A DNA stretch of 49,433 nt from Fibrobacter sp. (GTDB lineage Bacteria; Fibrobacterota; Fibrobacteria; Fibrobacterales; Fibrobacteraceae), in NCBI GenBank assembly GCA_024399065.1, contig JAKSIB010000026.1, positions 1-49,433 of the forward strand, written 5' to 3'. Below are positions 7,976 to 15,739 of this stretch, piece by piece. A program made the position numbers and the translations under genes. The number at the start of each line of letters is the position of its first letter. Position 1 is the first letter of the stretch. The notes below the pieces were generated by a model. It was not told the origin of the DNA and did no database searches. It saw only the letters and a list, made by a program, of their open reading frames with translations.

Positions 7976-8554
7976 CTATTCGTCCTTCACGCAGCGGACA
8001 GAAAGCCCGAAATCTTTTGCATAAGGATAGACGGAAACGTCCTTGCGGCCAGCCATCATGTGAATGCCGATGGATTTTTTGCTGGGCGCGGCTGTTGCAC
8101 TCCACAAATAAGCATACAGCGTCTGGCGATCGAAGCGGCCACGGTAATCACGGAAACCCGACGGTATTCCATTAAAACCATATTCATCGGTGCCGTTGCC
8201 GTAATGGTTCCACCCTTCAGCAGATTTCAATTTGACGGCGGCAGAATCGCGGCCACCCACCTCAACAAAAAGCTGATCGAACTCCTCAGCAGTAGGCAAG
8301 TGCCAGCCGGCGGGGCAAACATCCTTCGCCACATCCCAAGTATAAAAACGACCGTACTTGCGACAGTCGTAATTGAAACGTGTATAGCAAAAACTTTCTT
8401 CCGCGGCAAAACTCAGGTTTTCTGCCATCCAAACCTGGGAGCCAATTTTTACCGTCTTGTATTCCTGATTATCGCGAGGATCCTTGAGAATCTCAGAAGC
8501 AAGGGACTCCCCCACATAGAATAGGAATACAGCTATTTGAAAAAATTTTCTCAT
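7976..8554 (-). CDS. Secreted FISUMP domain protein
   Basis: 192 residues with a signal peptide (MRKFFQIAVFLFYVGESLAS). The body carries the Fibrobacter succinogenes major paralogous domain: DPRDNQEYKTVKIGSQVWMA with ENLSF, RFYTW, CPAGWHLPTAEEF, NGIPSGFRDYRG, LWSAT and the ending SVRCVKD. This domain is strongly expanded in Fibrobacter and in some Bacteroidota and is thought to be surface-exposed; its function is not established. The start at 8554 gives a clean signal peptide; the frame is open 16 codons further upstream. It is divergent from the GH8 gene across a 418-bp intergenic region. Confidence 0.88.
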   Translation of the reverse strand: MRKFFQIAVFLFYVGESLASEILKDPRDNQEYKTVKIGSQVWMAENLSFAAEESFCYTRFNYDCRKYGRFYTWDVAKDVCPAGWHLPTAEEFDQLFVEVGGRDSAAVKLKSAEGWNHYGNGTDEYGFNGIPSGFRDYRGRFDRQTLYAYLWSATAAPSKKSIGIHMMAGRKDVSVYPYAKDFGLSVRCVKDE

Positions 8555-8615
8555 TACCCTAAAATTATAGAATAAAAGAACTGTCTCGGAGATAATTCTC
8601 AATTTTAGGGCTATT

Positions 8616-8656
8616 TTACGGGAAAAACTGCTTTTTTAGATACCCGATTCCCGTAA
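8616..8656. promoter_or_regulatory. TTACGGGAA inverted-repeat pair, site 1
   Basis: TTACGGGAA (8616-8624) and its complement TTCCCGTAA (8648-8656), offset 32 bp. The 418-bp gap 8555-8972 holds no gene; its recognisable content is this pair and an equivalent pair exactly 200 bp downstream. The conserved arms and non-conserved spacers suit paired protein-binding half-sites, but the role is inference. Confidence 0.55.
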
Positions 8657-8812
8657 TTTATTAGGTTGTTTGTAATAGGTTTGTGGTTAGGGCTAATTTT
8701 TTCATGGCAACACGCCCCAAAAGGGAGCCAAAACAACGAAAATGCCAGTAAAAAACGGCCGATCAGAGCTGTTTTCCATTTCCAACACGACTTTCACGAT
8801 AATTTGTTTGTA

Positions 8813-8859
8813 AAATTACGGGAAAAACGACACAAGTTGCAGCTCTTTTCCCGTAATTT
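8813..8859. promoter_or_regulatory. TTACGGGAA inverted-repeat pair, site 2
   Basis: AAATTACGGGAAAA (8813-8826) and TTTTCCCGTAATTT (8846-8859) are a perfect 14-bp inverted repeat. The core arms at 8816-8824 and 8848-8856 have the same 32-bp offset as site 1 and lie exactly 200 bp from it. The RNA could also form a hairpin with a 19-base loop. It ends about 113 bp before the GH8 start. Confidence 0.6.
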
Positions 8860-8972
8860 GGCCACTTTTTTTAAAAAGATCCCCCGGGGACACGATAAAT
8901 TCAAACAGCTGCAACAGTTTATTTTGTTTTAAACTTTTTCGCCGATTTTCACTTTGTTTCAAAGCTATTTTT

Positions 8973-10190
8973 ATGCCCATGAGAAACATATTCCAGGAAA
9001 TCGGAAAGACCCCGGCCGAAATCGAGGCAAAACTGAACAAGGCCTACGCCCACTTCTTTGAAGGCGACGTAGAAAACGAACGCATCTGCTTTGACAAGGG
9101 CGAGGACGAAGCCTACATCGTAGATATTGGCCACAGCGACATTCGTTCCGAGGGCATGAGCTACGGCATGACCATTGCCGCCCTGCTGAAAAAGCGTGAC
9201 CTTTTCGACAAGCTCTGGAATTTTGCCCAACGCCACATGAAGAACACCTCGGGCCCCCTTGCAGGTTATTACTCCTGGCAGGTTTCCATGAAGGACTTTA
9301 CCATGATGGACCCGGGCCCGGCTCCCGACGGCGAGGAATATTTTGCAGCCGCCCTGCTTTATGCCGCCAAGGTTTTCAACTGCGAAAAGTACAAGCAGGA
9401 GGCCATCCAGCTGATTAACGACATGGCCCACAAGCCTTGCGAAGGCGATGTGCACACCATGATGGATGTGGACGTTGGCCTGGTGCGATTCTCCCCCATG
9501 GACGGCAACGACTTTACCGACCCCAGCTACAACACCATCGCGTTCTATCGCATGTACGGCGAAGCCACCGGCGACGAGATCTGGAAGCGCATTGCGGAGA
9601 ACAGCTTCAACTACTTGCAAAAGGCGGTACACCCTGTGACAGGTATTGCCGCCGACTACAGCGAATACGATGGAACGCCCAAGGCAACCCCCTGGTACCC
9701 CACCAGCGACTGCTTCTGCGGTGACGCCTGGCGCGTGGCCTGGAATCTGGGGCTTGACGCAGCAAACATCGGCGACGCACTGGAACGCGCCAGCAAGAAC
9801 GGCGGCAATAATAGCGACAAGGCCGACGAAAACGGCGACAAGAATGACGATAAGAATGCCGATAAGAATCTCGCGGCCCTCGCCCACGTTCGCGACTGGG
9901 AAATTGCCTCCATCAGAAAGCTTTTGAATTTCTTGAACGAGCGCCGCCCCTACCTTGCCGACATGCGTATCGACGGAAGCGCCTTCCCCAACGAGCCGCG
10001 CCCTGCAACCGGCGGCCTCATTGCCATGAACGGCGCAGCAACTGTGGCATTGCCTGCTGGCGACCCGCTGATCAAGCCCTTCGCCGAAGACCTGTGGAAC
10101 ATGGAAATGCCAAGCGGCACATGGCGCTATTACGACGGCACCCTCTATATGCTGGGACTGCTCGCCTGCTCCGGCAAGTTCAACGTCTAG
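8973..10190 (+). CDS. GH8 reducing-end xylose-releasing exo-oligoxylanase-like enzyme
   Basis: 405 residues without a signal peptide, so cytoplasmic. The GH8 signature SEGMSYGM carries the general acid Glu60. PAPDGEEYF supplies the conserved Asp119, and GDAWRVAWNLGLD has Asp251 where Rex enzymes have the general base. Overall similarity is to reducing-end xylose-releasing exo-oligoxylanases, which trim imported xylo-oligosaccharides, complementing the secreted xylanase at 4667. Between GLDAANI and the next conserved helix there is an insert of about 30 residues (9790-9872) rich in Asn, Asp and Lys, including three 12-bp repeats coding D-K-N-x. ATG 8979 is an alternative start; no clear Shine-Dalgarno is seen. 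Confidence 0.9.
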   Translation: MPMRNIFQEIGKTPAEIEAKLNKAYAHFFEGDVENERICFDKGEDEAYIVDIGHSDIRSEGMSYGMTIAALLKKRDLFDKLWNFAQRHMKNTSGPLAGYYSWQVSMKDFTMMDPGPAPDGEEYFAAALLYAAKVFNCEKYKQEAIQLINDMAHKPCEGDVHTMMDVDVGLVRFSPMDGNDFTDPSYNTIAFYRMYGEATGDEIWKRIAENSFNYLQKAVHPVTGIAADYSEYDGTPKATPWYPTSDCFCGDAWRVAWNLGLDAANIGDALERASKNGGNNSDKADENGDKNDDKNADKNLAALAHVRDWEIASIRKLLNFLNERRPYLADMRIDGSAFPNEPRPATGGLIAMNGAATVALPAGDPLIKPFAEDLWNMEMPSGTWRYYDGTLYMLGLLACSGKFNV

Positions 10191-10229
10191 GCATCACACA
10201 GACGCACAAATTTCTTCATTAACCATAAG

Positions 10230-10257
10230 TGTCGCGGCTTCTTGCCGCGGCATTTTT
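10230..10257 (+). terminator. Terminator of the GH8 gene
   Basis: Stem TGTCGCGGC (10230-10238) / GCCGCGGCA (10244-10252), loop TTCTT, followed by TTTTT. It lies between the convergent GH8 and regulator genes. Confidence 0.88.
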
Positions 10258-10260
10258 CAT

Positions 10261-11592
10261 TTACACTGGATTTTTCTCGACCACGCGACCAAGGGGTGCT
10301 TGCATAAAGCGCCTCTGTTCCGCGTAAATCGTGGGTGCCAGAATATGGTAAAGAGCTTCCTTCACCATGGTCCCCACGTTGAAAGCAAAGGAATCGAAAA
10401 CGTATCGGTAACTGTCGATGGTGTCGTCGAAACCCACCACATAGGGTACCGGCTTTCCCTTGGATTTAAAGCAATCAATCACAGTTGTAGCCACCCAGTC
10501 GTTGGCGCACACGAACTGGTTCAAGGTGGCTCCTTCCAGCAAACGCTCCACCATCTGGGTAATAAATTCCTGGCTATCCTGCCCCACCTTTTCCGTGTGA
10601 TTCTTCAAGTCAAAAGGTGACGCAAAACGGTCATCTACAAGAGGCTCTACCTTTACGCCGGCCTCTAGCAGGCCCTGCAAACGGGCCTTGGACCAAAAGC
10701 TCCAATGGTAGGGAGAAATGTAATGGACCGAATCCACGCCTTTCTTTTTAAGATGCTGGCCAACAATGAACCCAGCCTCCTTACCGAAGGCCACATTGTA
10801 AAAAGCCCACTTTTTCTTGTTGCGCACACTGAGAGGCACCACGTCGGGGGCGTACTCCCACCACACCGAAATGGGGCTCTGGAAATGGGCAAAGTGAACG
10901 AATAGTTTTTGAGGATCATCCACCAGCCATGTAGAAAGGAATGCGCCCAAGCAGTGGTTATCATTCTTTACCACATAGGCAGAGCCGTCGGGATTAAAAA
11001 TCTGGTTGCTCTTTTCGTGGTAGCCCAAAAAATGCACTACCAGGTTTTGCTCTGCGGCAATGCGGGCTACCGTCCTGAAAACGTCGGATTCGCGTTCCGA
11101 TTCAATGCGCATTCTGCCACGTTCGTCTGAACGGTGCAAGAACAAAATGTAGTTGGAAGAATCGATGGAACGTTCTTCGCTAAAGAAAACCTTGCGGCCA
11201 TTGCGAACAAGAATTCCCTGCTCCACTTTCTGGTTCAAGAACTTCTTTACCAGGTAAGGCGAAACGCGATAACGGATGGCCAAGTCGCCAGAGGAAGGCA
11301 ACTGCTCAAAGGCATTGAGGTAACCGCTTTCCAGATCCTTCTGGAACTGCTTTTCGATTCCGGTGTAAACATCTTCAACAGGGCCCACGGAAACCTTGGG
11401 CGCACTGCCCCAGAAACAGCCCTTGCCCTGAATCAGCATGATGGTGCCTTCGGAAGCAAGCTCCTTGTAAACCTTGTGGATGGTCGTTACCGAAAGCTTT
11501 AGCTGCTGAGCCATCTTGCGGACCGAGGGCATTTTGTCGCCGTCCTTGAAACCTGCGGCCTTGATAGATTTCTTTACTTCGTTGATCAGCAC
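10261..11592 (-). CDS. Transcriptional regulator: two GntR winged helices plus LacI-type sensor domain
   Basis: 443 residues. Residues 1-60 are a GntR winged helix (GDKMPSVRKMAQQLKLS, TIHKVYKELASEG, QGKG). Residues about 77-138 form a second GntR-like winged helix (IEKQFQKDLESGYLN, QLPSSGDLAIRYRVSPYLVK, FLNQKVEQGILVRNGR). From about 148 onward comes a LacI/GalR-type periplasmic-binding fold (NYILFLHRSDERG, YISPYHWSFWSKARLQGLLE, VCANDWVATTVIDCF, VVGFDDT) that would bind a sugar-like effector. GTG start with GAGG upstream. It faces the GH8 gene tail to tail, which suggests, without proof, control of xylan use. Single-winged-helix GntR/LacI hybrids such as AraR are known; the doubled DNA-binding domain is unusual. 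Confidence 0.87.
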   Translation of the reverse strand: MLINEVKKSIKAAGFKDGDKMPSVRKMAQQLKLSVTTIHKVYKELASEGTIMLIQGKGCFWGSAPKVSVGPVEDVYTGIEKQFQKDLESGYLNAFEQLPSSGDLAIRYRVSPYLVKKFLNQKVEQGILVRNGRKVFFSEERSIDSSNYILFLHRSDERGRMRIESERESDVFRTVARIAAEQNLVVHFLGYHEKSNQIFNPDGSAYVVKNDNHCLGAFLSTWLVDDPQKLFVHFAHFQSPISVWWEYAPDVVPLSVRNKKKWAFYNVAFGKEAGFIVGQHLKKKGVDSVHYISPYHWSFWSKARLQGLLEAGVKVEPLVDDRFASPFDLKNHTEKVGQDSQEFITQMVERLLEGATLNQFVCANDWVATTVIDCFKSKGKPVPYVVGFDDTIDSYRYVFDSFAFNVGTMVKEALYHILAPTIYAEQRRFMQAPLGRVVEKNPV

Positions 11593-11687
11593 TTACCTTA
11601 CCTCGTTACGCCCGAAATCTAGTTTATTTAAGCTACGGAAATATACCACCGTTTATTCTTATTTCTTTTTTGAAGAGACTAGCCGAC

Positions 11688-11716
11688 TTGACACAGTCTG
11701 CCTTTGTAGTTACATT
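11688..11716 (+). promoter_or_regulatory. Sigma-70-type promoter of the thioesterase gene
   Basis: TTGACA at 11688-11693, 17-bp spacer, TACATT at 11711-11716. About 45 bp further is AAAGGA at 11754-11759 and the ATG at 11766. It is divergent from the regulator gene starting at 11592. Confidence 0.75.
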
Positions 11717-11765
11717 TTGTGCAGTAAAAAGCATCGTGGCGGCCTAGCTGGCCAAAGGATAATCC

Positions 11766-12179
11766 ATGGAAACTTGTAGCTACGAATACACTGCACGAAT
11801 CGAAGTGCGTTACGCCGAAACCGACCAGATGGGCATTGTCCATCATTCTGTTTATGCCGTATGGTTTGAACAGGCCCGCACCGAGTTTTTCCGCACTGCT
11901 GGAGCAAGCTACGCCGACATGGAAGCCGAGGGTTTCGCCTGCCCCGTCTTGGAACTGGGCGTGCAATACAAGGCCCCCACCCACTACGGTGAATTCGTGG
12001 ATATCAAGACCACCCTGGTCAAGGAAGACAAGCTCCGTTACCGCTTCAAGTACGAGCTTTCTGTAGATGGCAAACTTTGCACCGTGGGCACCACCTTGCA
12101 CTGCTTTACCAAGGCCGGGCGCCCCACCAGGGAACTGCCTGCAAAGATTGCCGTGTTCTTCCCCACCGATGCAAAGTAG
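11766..12179 (+). CDS. Acyl-CoA thioesterase, 4HBT hotdog family (YbgC/FadM-like)
   Basis: 137 residues. RYAETDQMGIVHHSVYAVWF followed by EQAR is the diagnostic 4-hydroxybenzoyl-CoA thioesterase motif, with the catalytic Asp at residue 20. The rest (LELGVQYKAPTHYGEFV, TTLHCFTKAGRP) completes one hotdog fold, usually assembled as a tetramer. It should hydrolyse acyl-CoA thioesters in the cytoplasm; the chain length is unknown. Start supported by AAAGGA 7 bases upstream. Confidence 0.92.
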   Translation: METCSYEYTARIEVRYAETDQMGIVHHSVYAVWFEQARTEFFRTAGASYADMEAEGFACPVLELGVQYKAPTHYGEFVDIKTTLVKEDKLRYRFKYELSVDGKLCTVGTTLHCFTKAGRPTRELPAKIAVFFPTDAK

Positions 12180-12292
12180 TTCACCAAATACTCACTAAAA
12201 TTTGAACTGCCCAAACGCCACAGTTCTAAAAAAACAGTGAATCCAAATTGTCGCAACCTCTCGTAATTCGTAACTCATAATTCGTAATTGTC

Positions 12293-13591
12293 ATGGATCA
12301 GCCCTTAGCAGAACGTTTACGCCCCCAGAACCTGGATGAGTTTCTTGGACAGAACAAGATTCTCGGTGCCCAGAGTCTGCTGCGCAAAAGCCTCGAGAAC
12401 GACACCGTGCCCAGCATGATTTTCTGGGGCCCTCCGGGCTGCGGCAAGACTAGTCTCGCCCACGTCATTAAGCAAAAGACCCGCAAGGCATTTGTGGCGT
12501 TGTCCGCGGTTTCCAGCGGCGTCAAGGAAGTGAAGGAAGTTCTGGCAGACGCCCGCAAGATGAAGGCCATGTTCCAGGACACGATTCTCTTCATCGACGA
12601 AATTCACCGCTTTAACAAGGGCCAGCAGGACGCATTGCTGGGCGCCGTGGAAGACGGCACCGTAACGCTTATCGGCGCCACTACGGAAAACCCCGGGTTT
12701 GAAGTAAACGGGGCTTTGCTTAGCCGCTGCCAGCTGATTCTGTTTGCGCCACTTTCCAAGGAAGACTTGCGCACTCTGATTTTTAGCGCCTTGAAGGAAC
12801 ATCCCCGCGGCCTCCAGCTGAAAGATGTTGAAGTGGAAGACGCTGTTGTCGACAAGCTGATCGCACAGTCCGAAGGAGACGCACGATTCCTGCTGAATCA
12901 GCTGGAATGGATCGGCGGAAACCTGGGCGGAAGAAAGGTCATTGACGAAAAGCTTCTGGAAGAATTCCAGTACAAGAAGCCCCTGCGTTACGACAAGAGC
13001 GGCGAAGAACATTACAACCTGATTTCTGCACTACACAAGTCCATCCGCGGTTCCGACCCGGACGCCGCCGTGTACTGGCTGCACCGTATGCTTCAAGGCG
13101 GCGAGGACCCGCGTTACCTATTGCGTCGAATGATTCGTATGAGCATGGAAGACGTTGGCCTTGCAGATCCTAACGCCCTGCTGCTAGCAACAAGCGCCCG
13201 AGAGGCATACGACTTCCTGGGAAATCCCGAAGGCCTTATCGCCTTGGACCAGCTTGCAGTCTACCTGGCTCTGGCTCCCAAGAGCAACAGCCTTGAAGTT
13301 GCAGGCATGACCGCAGACGAAGTCATCCGCCAGACAGGCACGCTCCCCGTGCCCCGCGCCTTCCGCAACTCCGTCACCCGCGTAGGTAAGCAGCTTGGCT
13401 ACGGCAACGGCTATCAGTACGATCACGACTCCCCCGGTGGCTACTCCGCCCAGGAACATCTGCCCAAGCAGCTGGAAGGCATGCGCTTTTACCAGCCCAA
13501 GCAAATCGGCAAGGAAAAACTTTTCGCTGAACGCCTGGAACAGCTCAAGGCCATCCGCGACGAAAAGCTTGGCAAGAAAGAAGAATCCTAA
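12293..13591 (+). CDS. rarA: Replication-associated recombination protein A (AAA+ ATPase)
   Basis: 432 residues. LAERLRPQNLDEFLGQ start, Walker A GPPGCGKTS at about residue 46, Walker B ILFIDEIHRFNKGQQDALL, sensor 1 GATTENPGF, and the RarA-specific tetramerisation region (LISALHKSIRGSDPDAAVYW). It acts at stalled replication forks as a clamp-loader-related ATPase. The 3' end (from 13445) is duplicated 2295 bp downstream at 15740-15913. The present C-terminus ends EKLGKKEES. The stop codon overlaps by three bases the stop of the convergent gene at 13588. Confidence 0.96.
   Translation: MDQPLAERLRPQNLDEFLGQNKILGAQSLLRKSLENDTVPSMIFWGPPGCGKTSLAHVIKQKTRKAFVALSAVSSGVKEVKEVLADARKMKAMFQDTILFIDEIHRFNKGQQDALLGAVEDGTVTLIGATTENPGFEVNGALLSRCQLILFAPLSKEDLRTLIFSALKEHPRGLQLKDVEVEDAVVDKLIAQSEGDARFLLNQLEWIGGNLGGRKVIDEKLLEEFQYKKPLRYDKSGEEHYNLISALHKSIRGSDPDAAVYWLHRMLQGGEDPRYLLRRMIRMSMEDVGLADPNALLLATSAREAYDFLGNPEGLIALDQLAVYLALAPKSNSLEVAGMTADEVIRQTGTLPVPRAFRNSVTRVGKQLGYGNGYQYDHDSPGGYSAQEHLPKQLEGMRFYQPKQIGKEKLFAERLEQLKAIRDEKLGKKEES
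13445..13591 (+). repeat. Direct repeat copy 1: 3' end of rarA
   Basis: The last 49 codons of rarA (SAQEHLPKQLEGMRFYQPKQ onward). They align without gaps for about 140 bp with 15740-15880, at about 90% identity by eye, with most differences at third codon positions. Together the copies bracket the three-gene operon 13588-15664. Confidence 0.9.
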
Positions 13592-14082
13592 TCCGCCGCC
13601 GGCTGGTCCCAAGGGAAGGGAACAAGAGCGTTTTCAGACGGACCTACCGGAATCGTCATATTCGCCGGAAGTTTACCGATATCATCAGGCATCGCGGCCA
13701 TAATAATGGTTACTGGTAGCACGACAACTCCGGCTGCCATAAAGAGGAACACCCCGAACGGAGAGCTGACCATTCCGGACATGTCCTTCAACAATTTAAA
13801 GCCTCCGTTTATGGTCCTCAGCGAATGGTTATCACTGTGCCCGCGTTTACTATTCTCTCTAGCCACAAGCAGGTGACCATATACAACGTCACCTTTGCGG
13901 GCTTCCAGAACCATCTCGTCGCCGGAGGAACTTTTAATCAAGCAACTCTGCGTGGACTCGCAAACGCGCTCGCCATTGCGGTAAAATTCGTAATCCTGAC
14001 TATCGGAAACCGTTACCCACGAGGTACTAGAGCATCCAACCAGAAGAATCGTCAGCAGTATTGCAATCATCTTCTTCTTCAT
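13588..14082 (-). CDS. Small lipoprotein, unknown function
   Basis: About 164 residues. Lipoprotein signal MKKKMIAILLTILLVGCSST, then a beta-rich segment (YEFYRNGERVCESTQSC) reminiscent of PEGA-type surface domains, and a hydrophobic segment FGVFLFMAAGVVVLPVTIIM at about 110-135 that may be membrane-embedded. It is last in a three-gene operon and its ATG overlaps the upstream stop as TGATG. The frame also allows ATG 14091. Its stop overlaps the rarA stop. No family recognised. Confidence 0.72.
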   Translation of the reverse strand: MKKKMIAILLTILLVGCSSTSWVTVSDSQDYEFYRNGERVCESTQSCLIKSSSGDEMVLEARKGDVVYGHLLVARENSKRGHSDNHSLRTINGGFKLLKDMSGMVSSPFGVFLFMAAGVVVLPVTIIMAAMPDDIGKLPANMTIPVGPSENALVPFPWDQPAAD

Positions 14083-14906
14083 CACCACCATACCTGAGCA
14101 CTAACGTTCCACCCGTGGGCACGGCAAAGTTTACCGTCACGAGCATTTTCAAAATCAATGTAGTTGTACAAATAGCGCACATCCAGGGCATAAATAACCC
14201 TAGCCGCAGCGGGCTTGTAGAAAGCCCCCATTCTCAATAAGAACGCCAATCCCCCATCTGAGATTTCGTACTTATCAGAATTGTAATATACCATGGAAAA
14301 ACCGATTCCAGGTCCCACATAGGGGAACAGGGAGTGGCCTCCAAGCACGTAAGCGCCAGACAGGAAAGTGCCAATGTTCCCAAAGTCCCGGGAGTCCAAG
14401 CCTACATCAAACGCCCAGGCAAAATCCCAGGAGATAAGGAAATCCTTGTACAAGTAGTTCGCCGATAAATCTACGGTCGGAGAAATGTCAACTTCCGGGG
14501 ACAATAGTCCCGTGGCTCCAAGGCCAAGACCCCACCGAAGCCCGTTCCACTGGCCAAATTTCAGGGACACAACATCCACAATAGGATTCAAGTCATCAGG
14601 CGTATAGGCCATGTGCTTGTATGTCCAAACCGTTGCCTTGTCGCTAGAATTCAGCAGCGAGTACACCACCAGAATCCCATCATCCTGACGTAGCATTTTT
14701 ATTTGCAATAGAAAATCGCTGGCGTAGGCAGACTCCGCCACAGACACGTCACCGTTTGTTCTGAGTACGCTTTCGGTCCGGCGCACCACCTTTTCTGCGT
14801 AATCCTTATGGACACCATCCAGTTCCACCGCGGTGTCAACGAACACTTTGGGCCTAGCCCAAAGAGCAGTGCAAAGTACCAGCAGAATAAATAAAACGCG
14901 ATACAA
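14082..14906 (-). CDS. Outer-membrane beta-barrel-like protein with TTG start
   Basis: About 274 residues. A perfect AGGAGG is placed 6 bases before TTG 14906, which is therefore preferred to the longer open frame. A signal peptide (YRVLFILLVLCTALWA) is followed by a soluble N-terminal part (VFVDTAVELDGVHKDYAEKV) and then alternating aromatic/glycine strands (GLGLGATGLLSPEVDISP, FPYVGPGIGFSMVYYN), ending in VSAQVWW. Such a C-terminal aromatic ending is typical of outer-membrane barrels. Function unknown; co-transcribed with the flanking lipoproteins. Confidence 0.7.
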   Translation of the reverse strand: MYRVLFILLVLCTALWARPKVFVDTAVELDGVHKDYAEKVVRRTESVLRTNGDVSVAESAYASDFLLQIKMLRQDDGILVVYSLLNSSDKATVWTYKHMAYTPDDLNPIVDVVSLKFGQWNGLRWGLGLGATGLLSPEVDISPTVDLSANYLYKDFLISWDFAWAFDVGLDSRDFGNIGTFLSGAYVLGGHSLFPYVGPGIGFSMVYYNSDKYEISDGGLAFLLRMGAFYKPAAARVIYALDVRYLYNYIDFENARDGKLCRAHGWNVSAQVWW

Positions 14907-14923
14907 GGCGGTCCTCCTAAACC

Positions 14924-15664
14924 CTAGTCTTTCAAGCAACGAAGGCTAGCTCCACCGGATTTGGCTTCAAACATCGAAGTAACTGAGTCTACGTCTGTAA
15001 AAACTTGTGTATAAGAAGCATTAATCCCATACTCCGCTACAGACCACATAGAAACAACCTCTTCCAAGAGCATGTATGAACCATTTATGTAGCGATATCC
15101 AGAAGGAATCGCGTTAAACCCAATTGCATCCATTCCATTTGCATTCTCAGTCCACCCACTAGTTGACTTGAGCTTGGATCCTGCGACTTTTACACCGCCC
15201 ACCTTCTTGAACAGGGCACCAAACTCAGACTGCGTAGGTACATGCCAGCCTTCAGGGCATATTCCTCGATGAGGTTTATTGGGTTTACATTTCTTGCCCA
15301 AACCACAAGCTACAACACCATTGGCTTCCGATACAAGGCCAGCACTATCCATGGCAGCAGACCAAGTGTATAAGCGACCATGAGCGTCACAATTGCTTTT
15401 CATCCCTTCGTAACACCAGCTAGTAGAATCAGAAATAAATGCAGGTGTAGAATAACTTATACCCGTGTAAGCATAGTTCAGGTTTTCGGCCATCCAAGTT
15501 TGATTGCCAATCGTAACAGTCTTATAAGTCTGTCCGTCTCGGCTATCCGTCATGGTGCCCAAGGTGAACTCAATCTCACCATCCGACACTTCCGAAGGTG
15601 AATCATCGGAGCAGGCCACAAAAACAAAACTCAAAGCCGTAATCAAAAGTAAAACGTATTTCAT
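14924..15664 (-). CDS. FISUMP domain lipoprotein
   Basis: 246 residues. Lipoprotein signal with lipobox FVAC near residue 18 (MKYVLLLITALSFVFVACSD), then the Fibrobacter major paralogous domain: DSRDGQTYKTVTIGNQTWMA, ENLNYA, RLYTWSAAMDS, CPEGWHVPTQSEF, NAIPSGYR, SLRCLKD. It is the first gene of the operon; its stop lies 17 bp before the TTG start of the barrel gene. Paralogue of the protein at 7976-8554. Confidence 0.88.
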   Translation of the reverse strand: MKYVLLLITALSFVFVACSDDSPSEVSDGEIEFTLGTMTDSRDGQTYKTVTIGNQTWMAENLNYAYTGISYSTPAFISDSTSWCYEGMKSNCDAHGRLYTWSAAMDSAGLVSEANGVVACGLGKKCKPNKPHRGICPEGWHVPTQSEFGALFKKVGGVKVAGSKLKSTSGWTENANGMDAIGFNAIPSGYRYINGSYMLLEEVVSMWSVAEYGINASYTQVFTDVDSVTSMFEAKSGGASLRCLKD

Positions 15665-15739
15665 AATATATCAAACCATTTTTTATAATAACATAGAAAA
15701 ACTAAAAAATGGACTTGTTGATTTTTTAATAGAGGGTTT

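Noticed and set aside
12264-12290. Repeated ATTCGTAA motifs before rarA
   Set aside because: Short AT-rich direct repeats with no symmetry or clear promoter relation; too weak to call a site.
13592-15739. Cassette as an insertion sequence or prophage
   Set aside because: No transposase, integrase, terminal inverted repeats or phage genes; the bracketing repeats are host gene ends.
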